The notes beneath the pieces are model-generated. The model was given only the letters and a program-made list of their open reading frames with translations. It did not search any database and was not told where the DNA came from. Shown here piece by piece: positions 27,341 through 39,900 of a stretch of DNA of 64,000 nt; position 1 is the first letter of the stretch; each line of letters opens with the position of its first letter. Source of the stretch: Sipunculus nudus (taxonomy: Eukaryota; Annelida; Sipuncula; Golfingiida; Sipunculidae); NCBI GenBank assembly GCA_026874595.1, contig CM049321.1:11753479-11817478 (forward strand). Reading direction: 5' to 3'. The position numbers and the translations under genes were made by a program.

Positions 27341-30300
27341 AATAGTGGAAAATTGTAGATAAATTGGGAAAGAATAAAGAAAATGGGTCTCGAAATCGAT
27401 ATTGTCCCTTTTAGAAAATAGCAATATTTTAAATTTCGACTTTTTATTGAAAGATTTTGCCATTTTTATTTAGAATCCGGTTCACTAGGCGTCACTATTT
27501 TGTCGCCAAGAAACTTGTCTGCGTACCCATGGGTCATATTCGTGTGTATTTGTAGAAAAATGCTTCATTTCTGTGGTGTTTTTACCGTAAGCAAAGAATA
27601 AGCAAAGCGTAATGAAAGTGTAAGCAAAGGAACTACATATTCATAAATTCTTTTATGAATATTGTTTTAAGACATAATGTATTAGTTGACTAACCAGGAG
27701 CCTTATTATATCGGAAACGTTGCAAAACAGTAGATTAAATGAGAAAAAATTAAAAAATGGGTCCCTATAATCCATAATATCTCTTATTGGAAATAGCAGA
27801 CTGTTACATTTCTAATATTGATTGAACGATTGTGCCCTTTATTTTTAGATTAATGTTCACTAGGAGGCACCATTGTGTAGCCAGGGAATTAGTCTGCGTA
27901 CCCATGGGTCATATTCGTGTGTATTTGTAGAAAAATGCTTCATTTCTGTGGTGTTTTCTCAATAAGCAAAGCATAAGCAAAACGTAAGCAAATTGTAAGC
28001 AAAGGAACAATGTCTTCATAAATTCTTTTTGTAAATATTTTCTAGAGACATAATGTATAATTTGACTAACCCGGAGCCTAATTATATCGGAAACGGTGCA
28101 AAACAGTAGATCAAATGAGAAAAAAATAAAAAATGGCTCCCTATAATCCCTAACCTTTCTTATTGGAAATAGCAGACTGTTACATTTCTAATATTGATTG
28201 AACGAATGTTCCCTTTACTTTTAGATTAATGTTCACTAGGAGGCACCATTGTGTAGGAAGAGAATTAGTCTGCCTCCCTACTGGACATATTCGTGTGTAT
28301 TTTTTGAAAATGCTTCATTTCTGTGGTGTTTTCTCAATAAGCAAAGCATAAGCAAAACGCAAGCAAATTGTAAGCAAAAGAAAAATGTCTTCATATATTC
28401 TTTTTGCGACTATTTTCTGAGGATATAATGTATTATTAGGGTTTCAGGGAGTCTAATCGTATCGGAAATAGTAGAAAATTGTAGATAAATTGGGAAAGAA
28501 ATAAGAAAATGGGTCTCGAATTTAATATTAACCCTTTCAGAAAATAGTAATATTTTATATTTTTACATTTTATTGAAAGATTTTGCCTTTTACTTTTCAA
28601 TTCTTGTTCACTTAGCGTCGCTATTTTGTCGCCAAGGAACTTCTCTGCTTACCTATGGGTCATATCCGTGTGTATTTGTAGAAAAATGCTTCATTTCTGT
28701 GGTGTTTTCACCGTAAGCAAAGAATAAGCAAAACGTAAGCAAATTGTAAGCAAAGGAACAATGTCTTCATAAATTCTTTTTGTAAATATTTTCTAGAGAC
28801 ATAATATATTATTTGACTAACCCGGAGCCTAATTATATGGGAAACGGTGCAAACAGTAGATCAAATGAAAAAAAAATTAAAAAATGGGTCCCTATAATCC
28901 ATAATATCTCTTATTGGATATAGCAGTCTTTTACATTTCTAATATTGATTGAACGATTGTGCCCTTTATTTTTAGATTAATGTTCACTAGGAGGCACCAT
29001 TGTGTTGCCAGGGAATTAGTCTGCGTACCCATGGGTCATATTCGTGTGTATTTGTAGAAAAATGCTTCATTTCTGTGGTGTTTTCTCAATAAGCAAAGCA
29101 TAAGCAAAACGTAAGCAAATTGTAAGCAAAGGAACAATGTCTTCATAAATTCTTTTTGTAAATATTTTTTAGAGACATAATGTATAATTTGACTAACCCG
29201 GAGCCTAATTATATCAGAAAAGGTGCAAAACAGTAGATCAATTAAAAAAAATAAAAAAATGGGTCCCTATATTCCCTAATACCTCTTATTGGAAATAGCA
29301 AACTTTTACATTTCTAATATTGATTGAACGATTGTTCCCTTTACTTTTAGATTAATGTTCACTAGGAGGCACCATTGTGTAGGAAGGGAATTAGTCTGCA
29401 TCCCTACGGGACATATTCGTGTGTATTTTTTGAAAATGCTTCATTTCTGTGGTGTTTTCTCAATAAGCAAAGCATAAGCAAAACGCAAGCAATTTTATAA
29501 GCAAAGAAACAATATCTTCATAAATTCTTTTTGCGACTATTTTCTGAGGACATACTGAATTATTAGGGTTCCAGGGAGTCTAATCATGTCGGAAATAGTG
29601 GAAAATTGTAGATAAATTGGGAAAGAATTAAAAAAATGGGTCTCGAAATCGATATTGTCCCTTTTAGAAAATAGCAATATTTTATATTTCGACTTTTTAT
29701 TGAAAGATTTTGTCATTTTTATTTAGAATCCGGTTCACTAAGCGTCACTATTTTGTCGCCAAGAAACTTGTCTGCGTACCCATGGGTCATATTCGTGTGT
29801 ATTTGTAGAAAAATGCTTCATTTCTGTGGTGTTTTCACCGTAAGCAAAGAATAAGCAAAACGTAAGCAAATTGTAAGCAAAGGAACAATGTCTTCATAAA
29901 TTCTTTTTGTAAATATTTTCTAGAGACATAATATATTATTTGACTAAACCGGAGCCTAATTATATCGGAAACGGTGCAAACAGTAGATCAAATGAGAAAA
30001 AAATAAAAAAAATGGGTCCCTATAATCCATAATATCTCTTATTGGATATAGCAGTCTTTCACATTTCTCATATTGATTGAACGATTGTGCCCTTTATTTT
30101 TAGATGAATGTTCATTAGGAGGCACCATTGTGTAGCAAGGGAAATAGTCTGCGTCCCTACGGGACATATTTGTTTGTTTTTGTTGAAAAATGCTTCCTTT
30201 ATGTGGTGTTTTCTCAATAAGCAAACATAAGCAAAACGCAAGCAATTTTTAAACAAAAAAAACAATTTCTTCATAAATTCTTTTTGCGACTATTTTCTGA

Positions 30301-33300
30301 GGACATAATGAATTATTAGGGTTCCAGGGAGTCTAATCATGTCGGAAATAGTGGAAAATTGTAGATAAATTGGGAAAGAAATAAGAAAATGGGTCTCGAA
30401 TTTAATATTATCCCTTTCAGAAAATAGTAATATTTCATATTTTTACATTTTATTGTAAGATTTTGCCTTTTATTTTTAGATTCCTGTTCACTTAGCGTCG
30501 CTATTTTGTCCCCAAGGAACTTGTCTGCGTACCCATGGGTCATATTCGTGTGCATTTGTAGAAAAATGCTTCATTTCTGTGGTGTTTTCTCAATAAGCAA
30601 AGCATAAGCAAAACGCAAGCAATTTTATAAGCAAAGAAACAATATCTTCATAAATTCTTTTTGCGACTATTTTCTGAGGACATAATGAATTTTTAGGGTT
30701 CCAGGGAGTCTAATCATGTCGGAAATAGTGGAAAATTGTAGATAAATTGGGAAAGAATTAAGAAAATGGGTCTCGAAATCCATATTGTGCCTTTTAGAAA
30801 ATAGCAATATTTTATATTTGGACTTTTATAGAAAGATTTTGCCATTTTCATTTAGAATCCGGTTCACTAAGCGTCACTATTTTGTCGCCAAGAAACTTGT
30901 CTGCGTACCCATGGGTCATATTCGTGTGTATTTGTAGAAAAATGCTTCATTTCTGTGGTGTTTTCACCGTAAGCAAAGAATAAGCAAAGCTTAAGGAAAG
31001 TGTAAGCAAAGGAACTACATCTTCATAAATTCTTTTTGTGAATATTGTCTCAAGACATAATGTATTAGTTGACTAACCAGGAGCCTAATTATATCGGAAA
31101 CGTTGCAAAACAGTAGATCAAATGAGAAAAAATAAAAAAAATGGGTCCCTATAATCCATAATATCTCTTATTGGAAATAGCAGACTGTTACATTTCTAAT
31201 ATTGATTGAACAATTGTGCCCTATATTTTTAGATTAATGTTCACTAGGAGGTACCATTGTGTAGCCAGGGAATTAGTCTGCGTACCCATGGGTCATATTC
31301 GTGTGTATTTGTAGAAAAATGCTTCATTTCTGTGGTGTTTTCTCAATAAGCAAAGCATAAGCAAAACGTAAGCAAATTGTAAGCAAAGGAACAATGTCTT
31401 CATAAATTCTTTTTGTAAATATTTTCTAGAGACATAATGTATAATTTGACTAACCCGGAGCCTAATTATATCAGAAAAGGTGCAAAACAGTAGATCAATT
31501 AAAAAAAATTAAAAAAAGGGTCCCTATAATCCCAAACAACTCTTATTGGAAATAGCAATCTTTTACATTTCTAATATTGATTGAACGATTGTTCCCTTTA
31601 CTTTAAGATTGATGTTCACTAGGAGGCACCATTGTGTAGGAAGGGAATTAGTCTGCGTCCCTACGGAATATTCGTGTGTATTTTTTTAAAATGCTTCATT
31701 TCTGTGGTGTTTTCTCAATAAGCAAAGCATAAGCAAACGCAAGCAATTTTATAAGCAAAGAAACAATATCTTCATAAATTCTTTTTGCGACTATTTTCTG
31801 AGGACATAATGAATTATTAGGGTTCCAGGGAGTCTAATCATGTCGGAAATAGTGGAAAATTGAAGATAAATTGGGAAAGAATTAAGAAAATGGGTCTCGA
31901 AATCGATATTGTCCCTTTTAGAAAATAGCAATATTTTATATTTCGACTTTTTATTGAAAGATTTTGCCATTTTTATTTAGAATCCAGTTCACTAAGCGTC
32001 ACTATTTTGTCGCCTAAAAACTTGTCTGTGTACCCATGGGTCATATTCGTGTGTATTTGTAGAAAAATGCTTCATTTCTGTGGTGTTTTCACCGTAAGCA
32101 AAGAATAAGCAAAACGTAAGCAAATTGTAAGCAAAGGAACAATGTCTTCATAAATTCTTTTTGTAAATATTTTCTAGAGACATAATATATTATTTGACTA
32201 ACCCGGAGCCTAATTATATGGGAAACGGTGCAAACAGTAGATCAAATGAAAAAAAAATTAAAAAATGGGTCCCTATAATCCATAATATCTCTTATTGGAT
32301 ATAGCAGTCTTTTACATTTCTAATATTGATTGAACGATTGTGCCCTTTATTTTTAGTTTAATGTTCACTAGGAGGCACCATTGTGTTGCCAGGGAATTAG
32401 TCTGCGTACCCATGGGTCATATTCGTGTGTATTTGTAGAAAAATGCTTCATTTCTGTGGTGTTTTCTCAATAAGCAAAGCATAAGCGAAACGTAAGCAAA
32501 TTGTAAGCAAAGGAACAATGTCTTCATAAATTCTTTTTGTAAATATTTTTTAGAGACATAATGTATAATTTGACTAACCCGGAGCCTAATTATATCAGAA
32601 AAGGTGCAAAACAGTAGATCAATTAAAAAAAATAAAAAAATGGGTCCCTATATTCCCTAATACCTCTTATTGGAAATAGCAAACTTTTACATTTCTAATA
32701 TTGATTGAACGATTGTTCCCTTTACTTTTAGATTAATGTTCACTAGGAGGCACCATTGTGTAGGAAGGGAATTAGTCTGCGTCCCTACGGGACATATTTG
32801 TTTGTTTTTGTTGAAAAATGCTTCATTTCTGTGGTGTTTTCTCAATAAGCAAAGCATAAGCAAAACGCAAGCAATTTTTAAGCAAAGAAACAATTTCTTC
32901 ATAAATTCTTTTTGCGACTATTTTCTGAGGACATAATGAATTATTAGGCTTCCAGGGAGTCTAATCATGTCGAAAAAAGTGGAAAATTGTAGATAAATTG
33001 GGAAAGAAATAAGAAAATGGGTCTCGAATTTAATATTATCCCTTTCAGAAAATGGTAATATTTCATATTTTTTCTATTTTATTGAAAGATTTAGCCTTTT
33101 AATTTTAGATTCCTGTTCACTTAGCGTCGCTATTTTGTCGCCAAGGAACTTGTCTGCGTACCCATGGGTCATATTCGTGTGCATTTGTAGAAAAATGCTT
33201 CATTTCTGTGGTGTTTTCTCAATAAGCAAAGCATAAGCAAAACGCAAGCAATTTTTAAGCAAAGAAACAATATCTTCATAAATTCTTTTTGCGACTATTT

Positions 33301-33456
33301 TCTGAGGACATAATGAATTATTAGGGTTCCAGGGAGTCTAATCATGTCGGAAATAGTGGAAAATTGTAGATAAATTGGGAAAGAATTAAGAAAATGGGTC
33401 TCGAAATCGATATTGTGCCTTTTAGAAAATAGCAATATTTTATATTTCGACTTTTT
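27141..33456. repeat. Satellite array, irregular order, ~375 bp monomers
   Basis: All three heads and both tails are present and carry more single-base differences than the arrays to the left. Two local duplications stand out: about 28690-29340 against 32080-32720 (9 monomers apart, sharing GTGTTGCCAGGG and TATCAGAAAAGG variants), and 29330-31980 against 39990-42640. No transposon or gene is visible. Confidence 0.88.
29330..31980. repeat. Block of about 7 monomers duplicated at 39990-42640 (left copy)
   Basis: Shared unusual variants are CATACTGAAT (29551 and 40211), a B monomer with GCTTCCTTTATGTGG and AAGCAAACATAAGC (30190-30235 and 40850-40892), and CCCAAACAACTC (about 31531 and 42187). 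The offset is 10,660 falling to about 10,655 through small indels. Confidence 0.85.
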
Positions 33457-33473
33457 ATTGCTATTTTCTAAAA
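33420..33473. repeat. Foldback junction: 17-bp inverted arms, 20-bp loop
   Basis: TTTTAGAAAATAGCAAT at 33420-33436 faces its exact reverse complement at 33457-33473. The left arm belongs to a plus-oriented A head and the right arm begins the inverted segment. About five bases (TATTG) fit both sides of the breakpoint. Confidence 0.9.
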
Positions 33474-33924
33474 GGGACAATATCGATTTTGAGACCCATT
33501 TTCTTAATTCTTTTCCAATTTATCTACAATTTTCCACTATTTCCGACATGATTAGACTCCCTGTAACCCTAATAATTCATTATGTCCTCAGAAAATAGTC
33601 GCAAACAGAATTTATGAAGATATTGTTTCTTTGCTTAAAAAATTGCTTGCGATTTGCTTATGCTTTGCTTATTGAGAAAACACCACAGAAATGAAGCATT
33701 TTCAAAAAATTCACACGGATATGTCCCGTAGGGACGCAGACTAATTCCCTTCCTACACAATTGTGCCTCCTAGTGAACATCAATCTAAAAGTAAAGGGAA
33801 CAATCGTTCAATCAATATTAGAAATGTAAAAGATTTCTATTTCCAATAAGAGATGTTAGGGATTATAGGGACCCTTTTTTATTTTTTTTTAATTGATCTA
33901 CTGTTTTGCAACGTTTCCGATATA
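33457..33924 (-). repeat. Inverted satellite segment (about 1.25 monomers)
   Basis: This stretch reads as satellite only on the minus strand: part of a T1 tail end, a B head with GTCCC/GGGAC, a T2 tail, then the start of an A head. In minus-strand reading it has GATTGATG and GCACAATTGTG, variants also seen together near 40010-40040. Plus orientation returns by about 33941 after some 16-20 bases that fit neither side. Monomer anchors either side lie at 33197 and 34084, 887 bp apart, so phase is shifted by about 137 bp. Confidence 0.92.
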
Positions 33925-36900
33925 AACGACTAATTCCAATTTTTTATATTTTATATTTCGACTTTTTATTGAAAGATTTTGCCATTTTTATTTAGAATCC
34001 GGTTCACTAAGCGTCACTATTTTGTCGCCAAGAAACTTGTCTGCGTACCCATGGGTCATATTCGTGTGCATTTGTAGAAAAATGCTTCATTTCTGTGGTG
34101 TTTTCTCAATAAGCAAAGCATTAGCAAAACGCAAGCAATTTTTTAAGCAAAGAAACAATACCTTCATAAATTCTTTTTGCGACTATTTTCTGAGGACATA
34201 ATGAATTATTAGGGTTCCAGGGAGTCTAATCATGTCCGAAATAGTGGAAAATTGTAGATAAATTTGGAAAGAATTAAGAAAATGGGTCTCGAAATCGATA
34301 TTGTGCCTTTTAGAAAATAGCAATATTTTATATTTGGACTTTTTATTGAAAGATTTTGCCATTTTTATTTAGAATCCGGTTCACTAAGCGTCACTGTTCT
34401 GTCGCCAAGAAACTTGTCTGCGTACCCATGGGTCATATTCGTGTGTATTTGTAGAAAAATGCTTCATTTCTGTGGTGTTTTCACCGTAAGCAAAGAATAA
34501 GCAAAGCGTAAGGAAAGTGTAAGCAAAGGAACTACATCTTCATAAATTCTTTTTGTGAATATTGTCTCAAGACGTAATGTATTAGTTGACTAACCAGGAA
34601 CCTAATTGTATCGGAAACGTTGCAAAACAGTAGATCAAATGAGAAAAAATTAAAAAATGGGTCCCTATAATCCATAATATCTCTTATTGGAAATAGCAGA
34701 CTGTTACATTTCTAATATTGATTGAACGATTGTTCCCTTTATTTTTAGATTAATGTTCACTAGGAGGCACCATTGTGTAGCCAGGGAAATAGTCTGCGTA
34801 CCCATGGGTCATATTCGTGTGTATTTGTAGAAAAATGCTTCATTTCTGTGGTGTTTTCTCAATAAGCAAAGCATAAGCAAAACGTAAGCAAATTGTAAGC
34901 AAAGGAACAATGTCTTCATAAATTCTTTTTGTAAATATTTTCTAGAGACATAATGTATAATTTGACTAACCCGGAGCCTAATTATATCGGAAACGATGCA
35001 AAACAGTAGATCAATTGAAAAAAAAATTAAAAAAAGGGTCCTTATATTCCCTAACATCTCTTATTGGAAATAGCAATCTTTTACATTTCTAATATTGATT
35101 GAACGATTGTTCCCTTTACTTTTAGATTAATGTTCACTAGGAGGCACCATTGTGTAGGAAGGGAATTAGTCTGCGTCCCTACGGGACATATTTGTTTGTT
35201 TTTGTTGAAAAATGCTTCATTTCTGTGGTGTTTTCTCAATAAGCAAAGCATAAGCAAAACGCAAGCAATTTTTAAGAAAAGAAACAATATCTTCATAAAT
35301 TCTTTTTGCGACTATTTTCTGAGGGCATAATGAATTATTAGGGTTCCAGGGAGTCTAATCATGTCGGAAATAGTGGAAAATTGTAGATTAATTGGGAAAG
35401 AAATAAGAAAATGGGTCTCGAATTTAATATTATCCTTTTCAGAAAATAGTAATATTTCATATTTTTACATTTTATTGAAAGATTTTGCCTTTGATTTTTA
35501 GATTCCTGTTCACTTAGCGTCGCTATTTTGTCGCCAAGGAACTTGTCTGCGTACCCATGGGTCATATTCGTGTGAATTTGTAGAAAAATGCTTCATTTCT
35601 GTGGTGTTTTCTCAATAAGCAAAGCATAAGCAAAACGCAAGCAATTTTTAAGCAAAGAAACAATATCTTCATAAATTCTTTTTGCGACTATTTTCTGAGG
35701 ACATAATGAATTATTAGGGTTCCAGGGAGTCTAATCATGTCGGAAATAGTGAAAAATTGTAGATAATTGGGAAAGAATTAAGAAAATGAGTCTCGAAATC
35801 GATATTGTGCCTTTTAGAAAATAGCAATATTTTATATTTGGACTTTTTATTGAAAGATTTTGCCATTTTTATTTAGAATCCGGTTCACTAAGCGTCACTA
35901 TTTTGTCGCCAAGCAACTTGTCTGCGTACCCATGGGTCATATTCGTGTGTATTTGTAGAAAAATGCTTCATTTCTGTGGTGTTTTCGCCGTAAGCAAAGC
36001 ATAAGCAAAGCGTAAGGAAAGTGTAAGCAAAGGAACTACATCTTCATAAATTCTTTTTGTGAATATTGTTTTAAGACATAATGTATTAGTTGACTAACCA
36101 GGAGCCTTATTATATCGGAAACGTTGCAAAACAGTAGATCAAATGAGATAAAATTAAAAAATGGGTCCCTATAATCCATAATATCTCTTATTGGAAATAG
36201 CAGACTGTTACATTTCTAATATTGAATGAACGATTGTGCCCTTTATTTTTAGATTAATGTTCACTAGGAGGCACCATTGTGTAGCCAGGGAATTAGTCTG
36301 CGTACCCATGGGTCATATTCGTGTGTATTTGTAGAAAAAATGCTTCATTTCTGTGGTGTTTTCTCAATAAGCAAAGCATAAGCAAAACGTAAGCAAATTG
36401 TAAGCAAAGGAACAATGTCTTCATAAAAATTCTTTTTGTAAATATTTTCTAGAGACATAATGTATAATTTGACTAACGCGGAGCCTAATTATATCGGAAA
36501 CGGTGCAAAACAGTAGATCAGTTGAAAAAAATTAAAAAGGGTCCCTATAATCCCAAACATCTCTTATTGGAAATATCAATCTTTTACATTTCTAATATTG
36601 ATTGAACGATTGTTCCCTTTACTTTTAGATTGATGTTCACTAGGAGGCACCATTGTGTAGGAAGGGAATTAGTCTGCGTCCCTACGGGACATATTCGTGT
36701 GTATTTTTTGAAAATGCTTCATTTCTGTGGTGTTTTCTCAATAAGCAAAGAAAAAGCAAATGCAAGCAATTTTATAAGCAAAGAAACAATATCTTCATAA
36801 ATTCTTTTTGCGACTATTTTCTGAGGACATAATGAATTATTAGGGTTACAGGGAGTCTAATCATGTCGGAAATAGTGGAAAATTGTAGATAAATTGGGAA

Positions 36901-39900
36901 AGAATTAAGAAAATGGGTCTCGAAATCGATATTGTCCCTTTTAGAAAATAGCAATATTTTTTTTATATTTCGACTTTTTATTGAAAGATTTTGCCATTTT
37001 TATTTAGAATCCGGTTCACAAAGCGTCACTGTTTTGTCGCCAAGAAACTTGTCTGCGTACCCATGGGTCATATTCGTGTGTATTTGTAGAAAAATGCTTC
37101 ATTTCTGTGGTGTTTTCACCGTAAGCAAAGAATAAGCAAAACGTAAGCAAATTGTAAGCAAAGGAACAATGTCTTCATAAATTCTTTTTGTAAATATTTT
37201 CTAGAGACATAATATATTATTTGACTAACCGGGAGCCTAATTATATAGGAAACGGTGCAAACAGTAGATCAAATGAGAAAAAATTAAAAAATGGGTCCCT
37301 ATAATCCATAATATCTCTTATTGGATATAGCAGTCTTTTACATTTCTCATATTGATTGAACGATTGTGCCCTTTATTTTTAGATTAATGTTCATTAGGAG
37401 GCACCATTGTGTAGTAAGGGAAATAGTCTGCGTCCCTACGGGACATATTTGTTTGTTTTTGTTGAAAAATGCTTCCTTTCTGTGGTGTTTTCTCAATAAG
37501 CAAAGCATAAGCAAAACGCAAGCATTTTTTTAAGAAAAGAAACAATATCTTCATAAATTCTTTTTGCGACTATTTTCTGAGGGCATAATGAATTATTAGG
37601 GTTCCAGGGAGTCTAATCATGTCGGAAATAGTGGAAAATTGTAGATTAATTGGGAAAGAAATAAGAAAATGGGTCTCGAATTTAATATTATCCCTTTCAG
37701 AAAATAGTAATATTTCATATGTTACAATTTATTGAAAGATTTTGCCTTTTATTTTTAGATTCCTGTTCACTTAGCGTCGCTATTTTGTCGCCAAGGAACT
37801 TGTCTGCGTACCCATGGGTCATATTCGTGTGTATTTGTAGAAAAATGCTTCCTTTCTGTGGTGTTTTCTCAATAAGCAAAGCATAAGCAAATAGCAAGAA
37901 ATTTTTAGGCAATGAAACAATTTCTTCATAAATTCTTTTTGCGACTATTTTCTGAGGACATAATGAATTATTAGGGTTCCAGGGAGTCTAATCATGTCGG
38001 AAATAGTGGAAAATTGTAGATAAATTGGGAAAGAAATAAGAAAATGGGTCTCGAAATCGATATTGTGCCTTTTAGAAAATAGCAATATTTTATATTTGGA
38101 CTTTTTATTGAAAGATTTTGCCATTTTTATTTAGAATCCGGTTCACTAAGCGTCACTATTTTGTCGCCAAGAAACTTGTCTGCGTACCCATATGTCATAT
38201 TCTTGTTTATTTGTTGAAAAATGCTTCATTTCTGTGGTGTTTTCTCAATAAGCAAAGCATAAGCAAAACGCAAGCAATTTTTAAGCAAAGAAACAATATC
38301 TTCATAAATTCTTTTTGCGACTATTTTCTGAGGACATATGAAATTATTACTGTTCCAGGGAGTCTAATCATTTCGGAAATAGTGGAAAATTGTAGATAAA
38401 TTTGGAAAGAATTAAGAAAATGGGTCTCGAAATCGATATTGTCCCTTTTAGAAAATAGCAATATTTTATATTTCGACTTTTTATTGAAAGATTCTGCCAT
38501 TTTTATTTAGAATCCGGTTCACTAAGCGTCACTATTTTATCGCCAAGAAACTTGTCTGCGTACCCATGGGTCATATTCGTGTGTATTTGTAGAAAAATGC
38601 CTCATTTCTGTGGTGTTTTCACCGTAAGCAAAGAATAAGCAAAGCGTAAGGAAAGTGTAAGCAAAGGAACTACATGTTCATAAATTCTTTTTGTGAATAT
38701 TGTCTCAAGACATAATGTATTAGTTGACTAACCAGGAGCCTAATTATATCGGAAACGGTGCAAAACAGTAGATCAATTGAAAAAAATTAAAAAAGGGTCC
38801 CTATAATCCCTAACATCTCTTATTGGAAATAGCAATATTTTACATTTCTAATATTGATTAAACGATTGTTCCCTTTACTTTTAGATTGATGTTCACTAGG
38901 AGGCACCATTGTGTAGCCAGGGAATTAGTCTGCGTACCCATGGGTCATATTCGTGTGTATTTGTAGAAAAAATGCTTCATTTCTGTGGTGTTTTCTCAAT
39001 AAGCAAAGCATAAGCAAAACGTAAGCAAATTGTAAGCAAAGGAACAATGTCTTCATAAATTCTTTTTGTAAATATTTTCTAGAGACATAATGTATAATTT
39101 GACTAACGCGGAGCCTAATTATATCGGAAACGGTGCAAAACAGTAGATCAGTTAAAAAAAATTAAAAAAAGGGTCCCTATATTCCCTAACATCTCTTATT
39201 GGAAATAGCAATCTTTTACATTTCTAATATTGATTGAACGATTGTTCCCTTAACTTTTAGATAAATGTTCACTAGGAGGCACCATTGTGTAGGAAGGGAA
39301 TTAGTCTGCGTCCCTACGGGACATATTTGTTTGTTTTTGTTGAAAAATGCTTCATTTCTGTGGTGTTTTCTCAATAAGCAAAGCATAAGCAAAACGCAAG
39401 CAATTTTTAAGAAAAGAAACAATATATTCATAAATTCTTTTTGCGACTATTTTCTGAGGGCATAATGAATTATTAGGGTTCCAGGGAGTCTAATCATGTC
39501 GGAAATAGTGGAAAATTGTAGATTAATTGGGAAAGAATTAAGGAAATGGGTCTCGAAATCGATATTGTGCCTTTTAGAAAATAGCAATATTTTATATTTC
39601 GACTTTTTATTGAAAGATTTTGCCATTTTTATTTAGAATCCGGTTCACTAAGCGTCACTATTTTGTCGCCAAGAAATTTGTCTGCGTACCCATATGTCAT
39701 ATTCATGTTTATTTGTAGAAAAATGCTTCATTTCTGTGGTGTTTTCACCGTAAGCAAAGAATAAGCAAAGCGTAAGGAAAGTGTAAGCAAAGGAACTACA
39801 TCTTCATAAATTCTTTTTGTGAATATTGTCTCAAGACATAATGTATTAGTTGACTAACCAGGAGCCTAATTATATCGGAAACGGTGCAAAACAGTAGATC

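Noticed and set aside
30039-30245. Minus-strand frames of 68 codons at 30039 and 40698, nearly identical
   Set aside because: Their similarity follows from the 10.66-kb block duplication, and a second overlapping frame at 30068 covers the same satellite bases.
33925-33945. Filler at the right end of the inversion as a possible small insertion element
   Set aside because: About 20 bases with no terminal repeats or target duplication; more likely junction filler.
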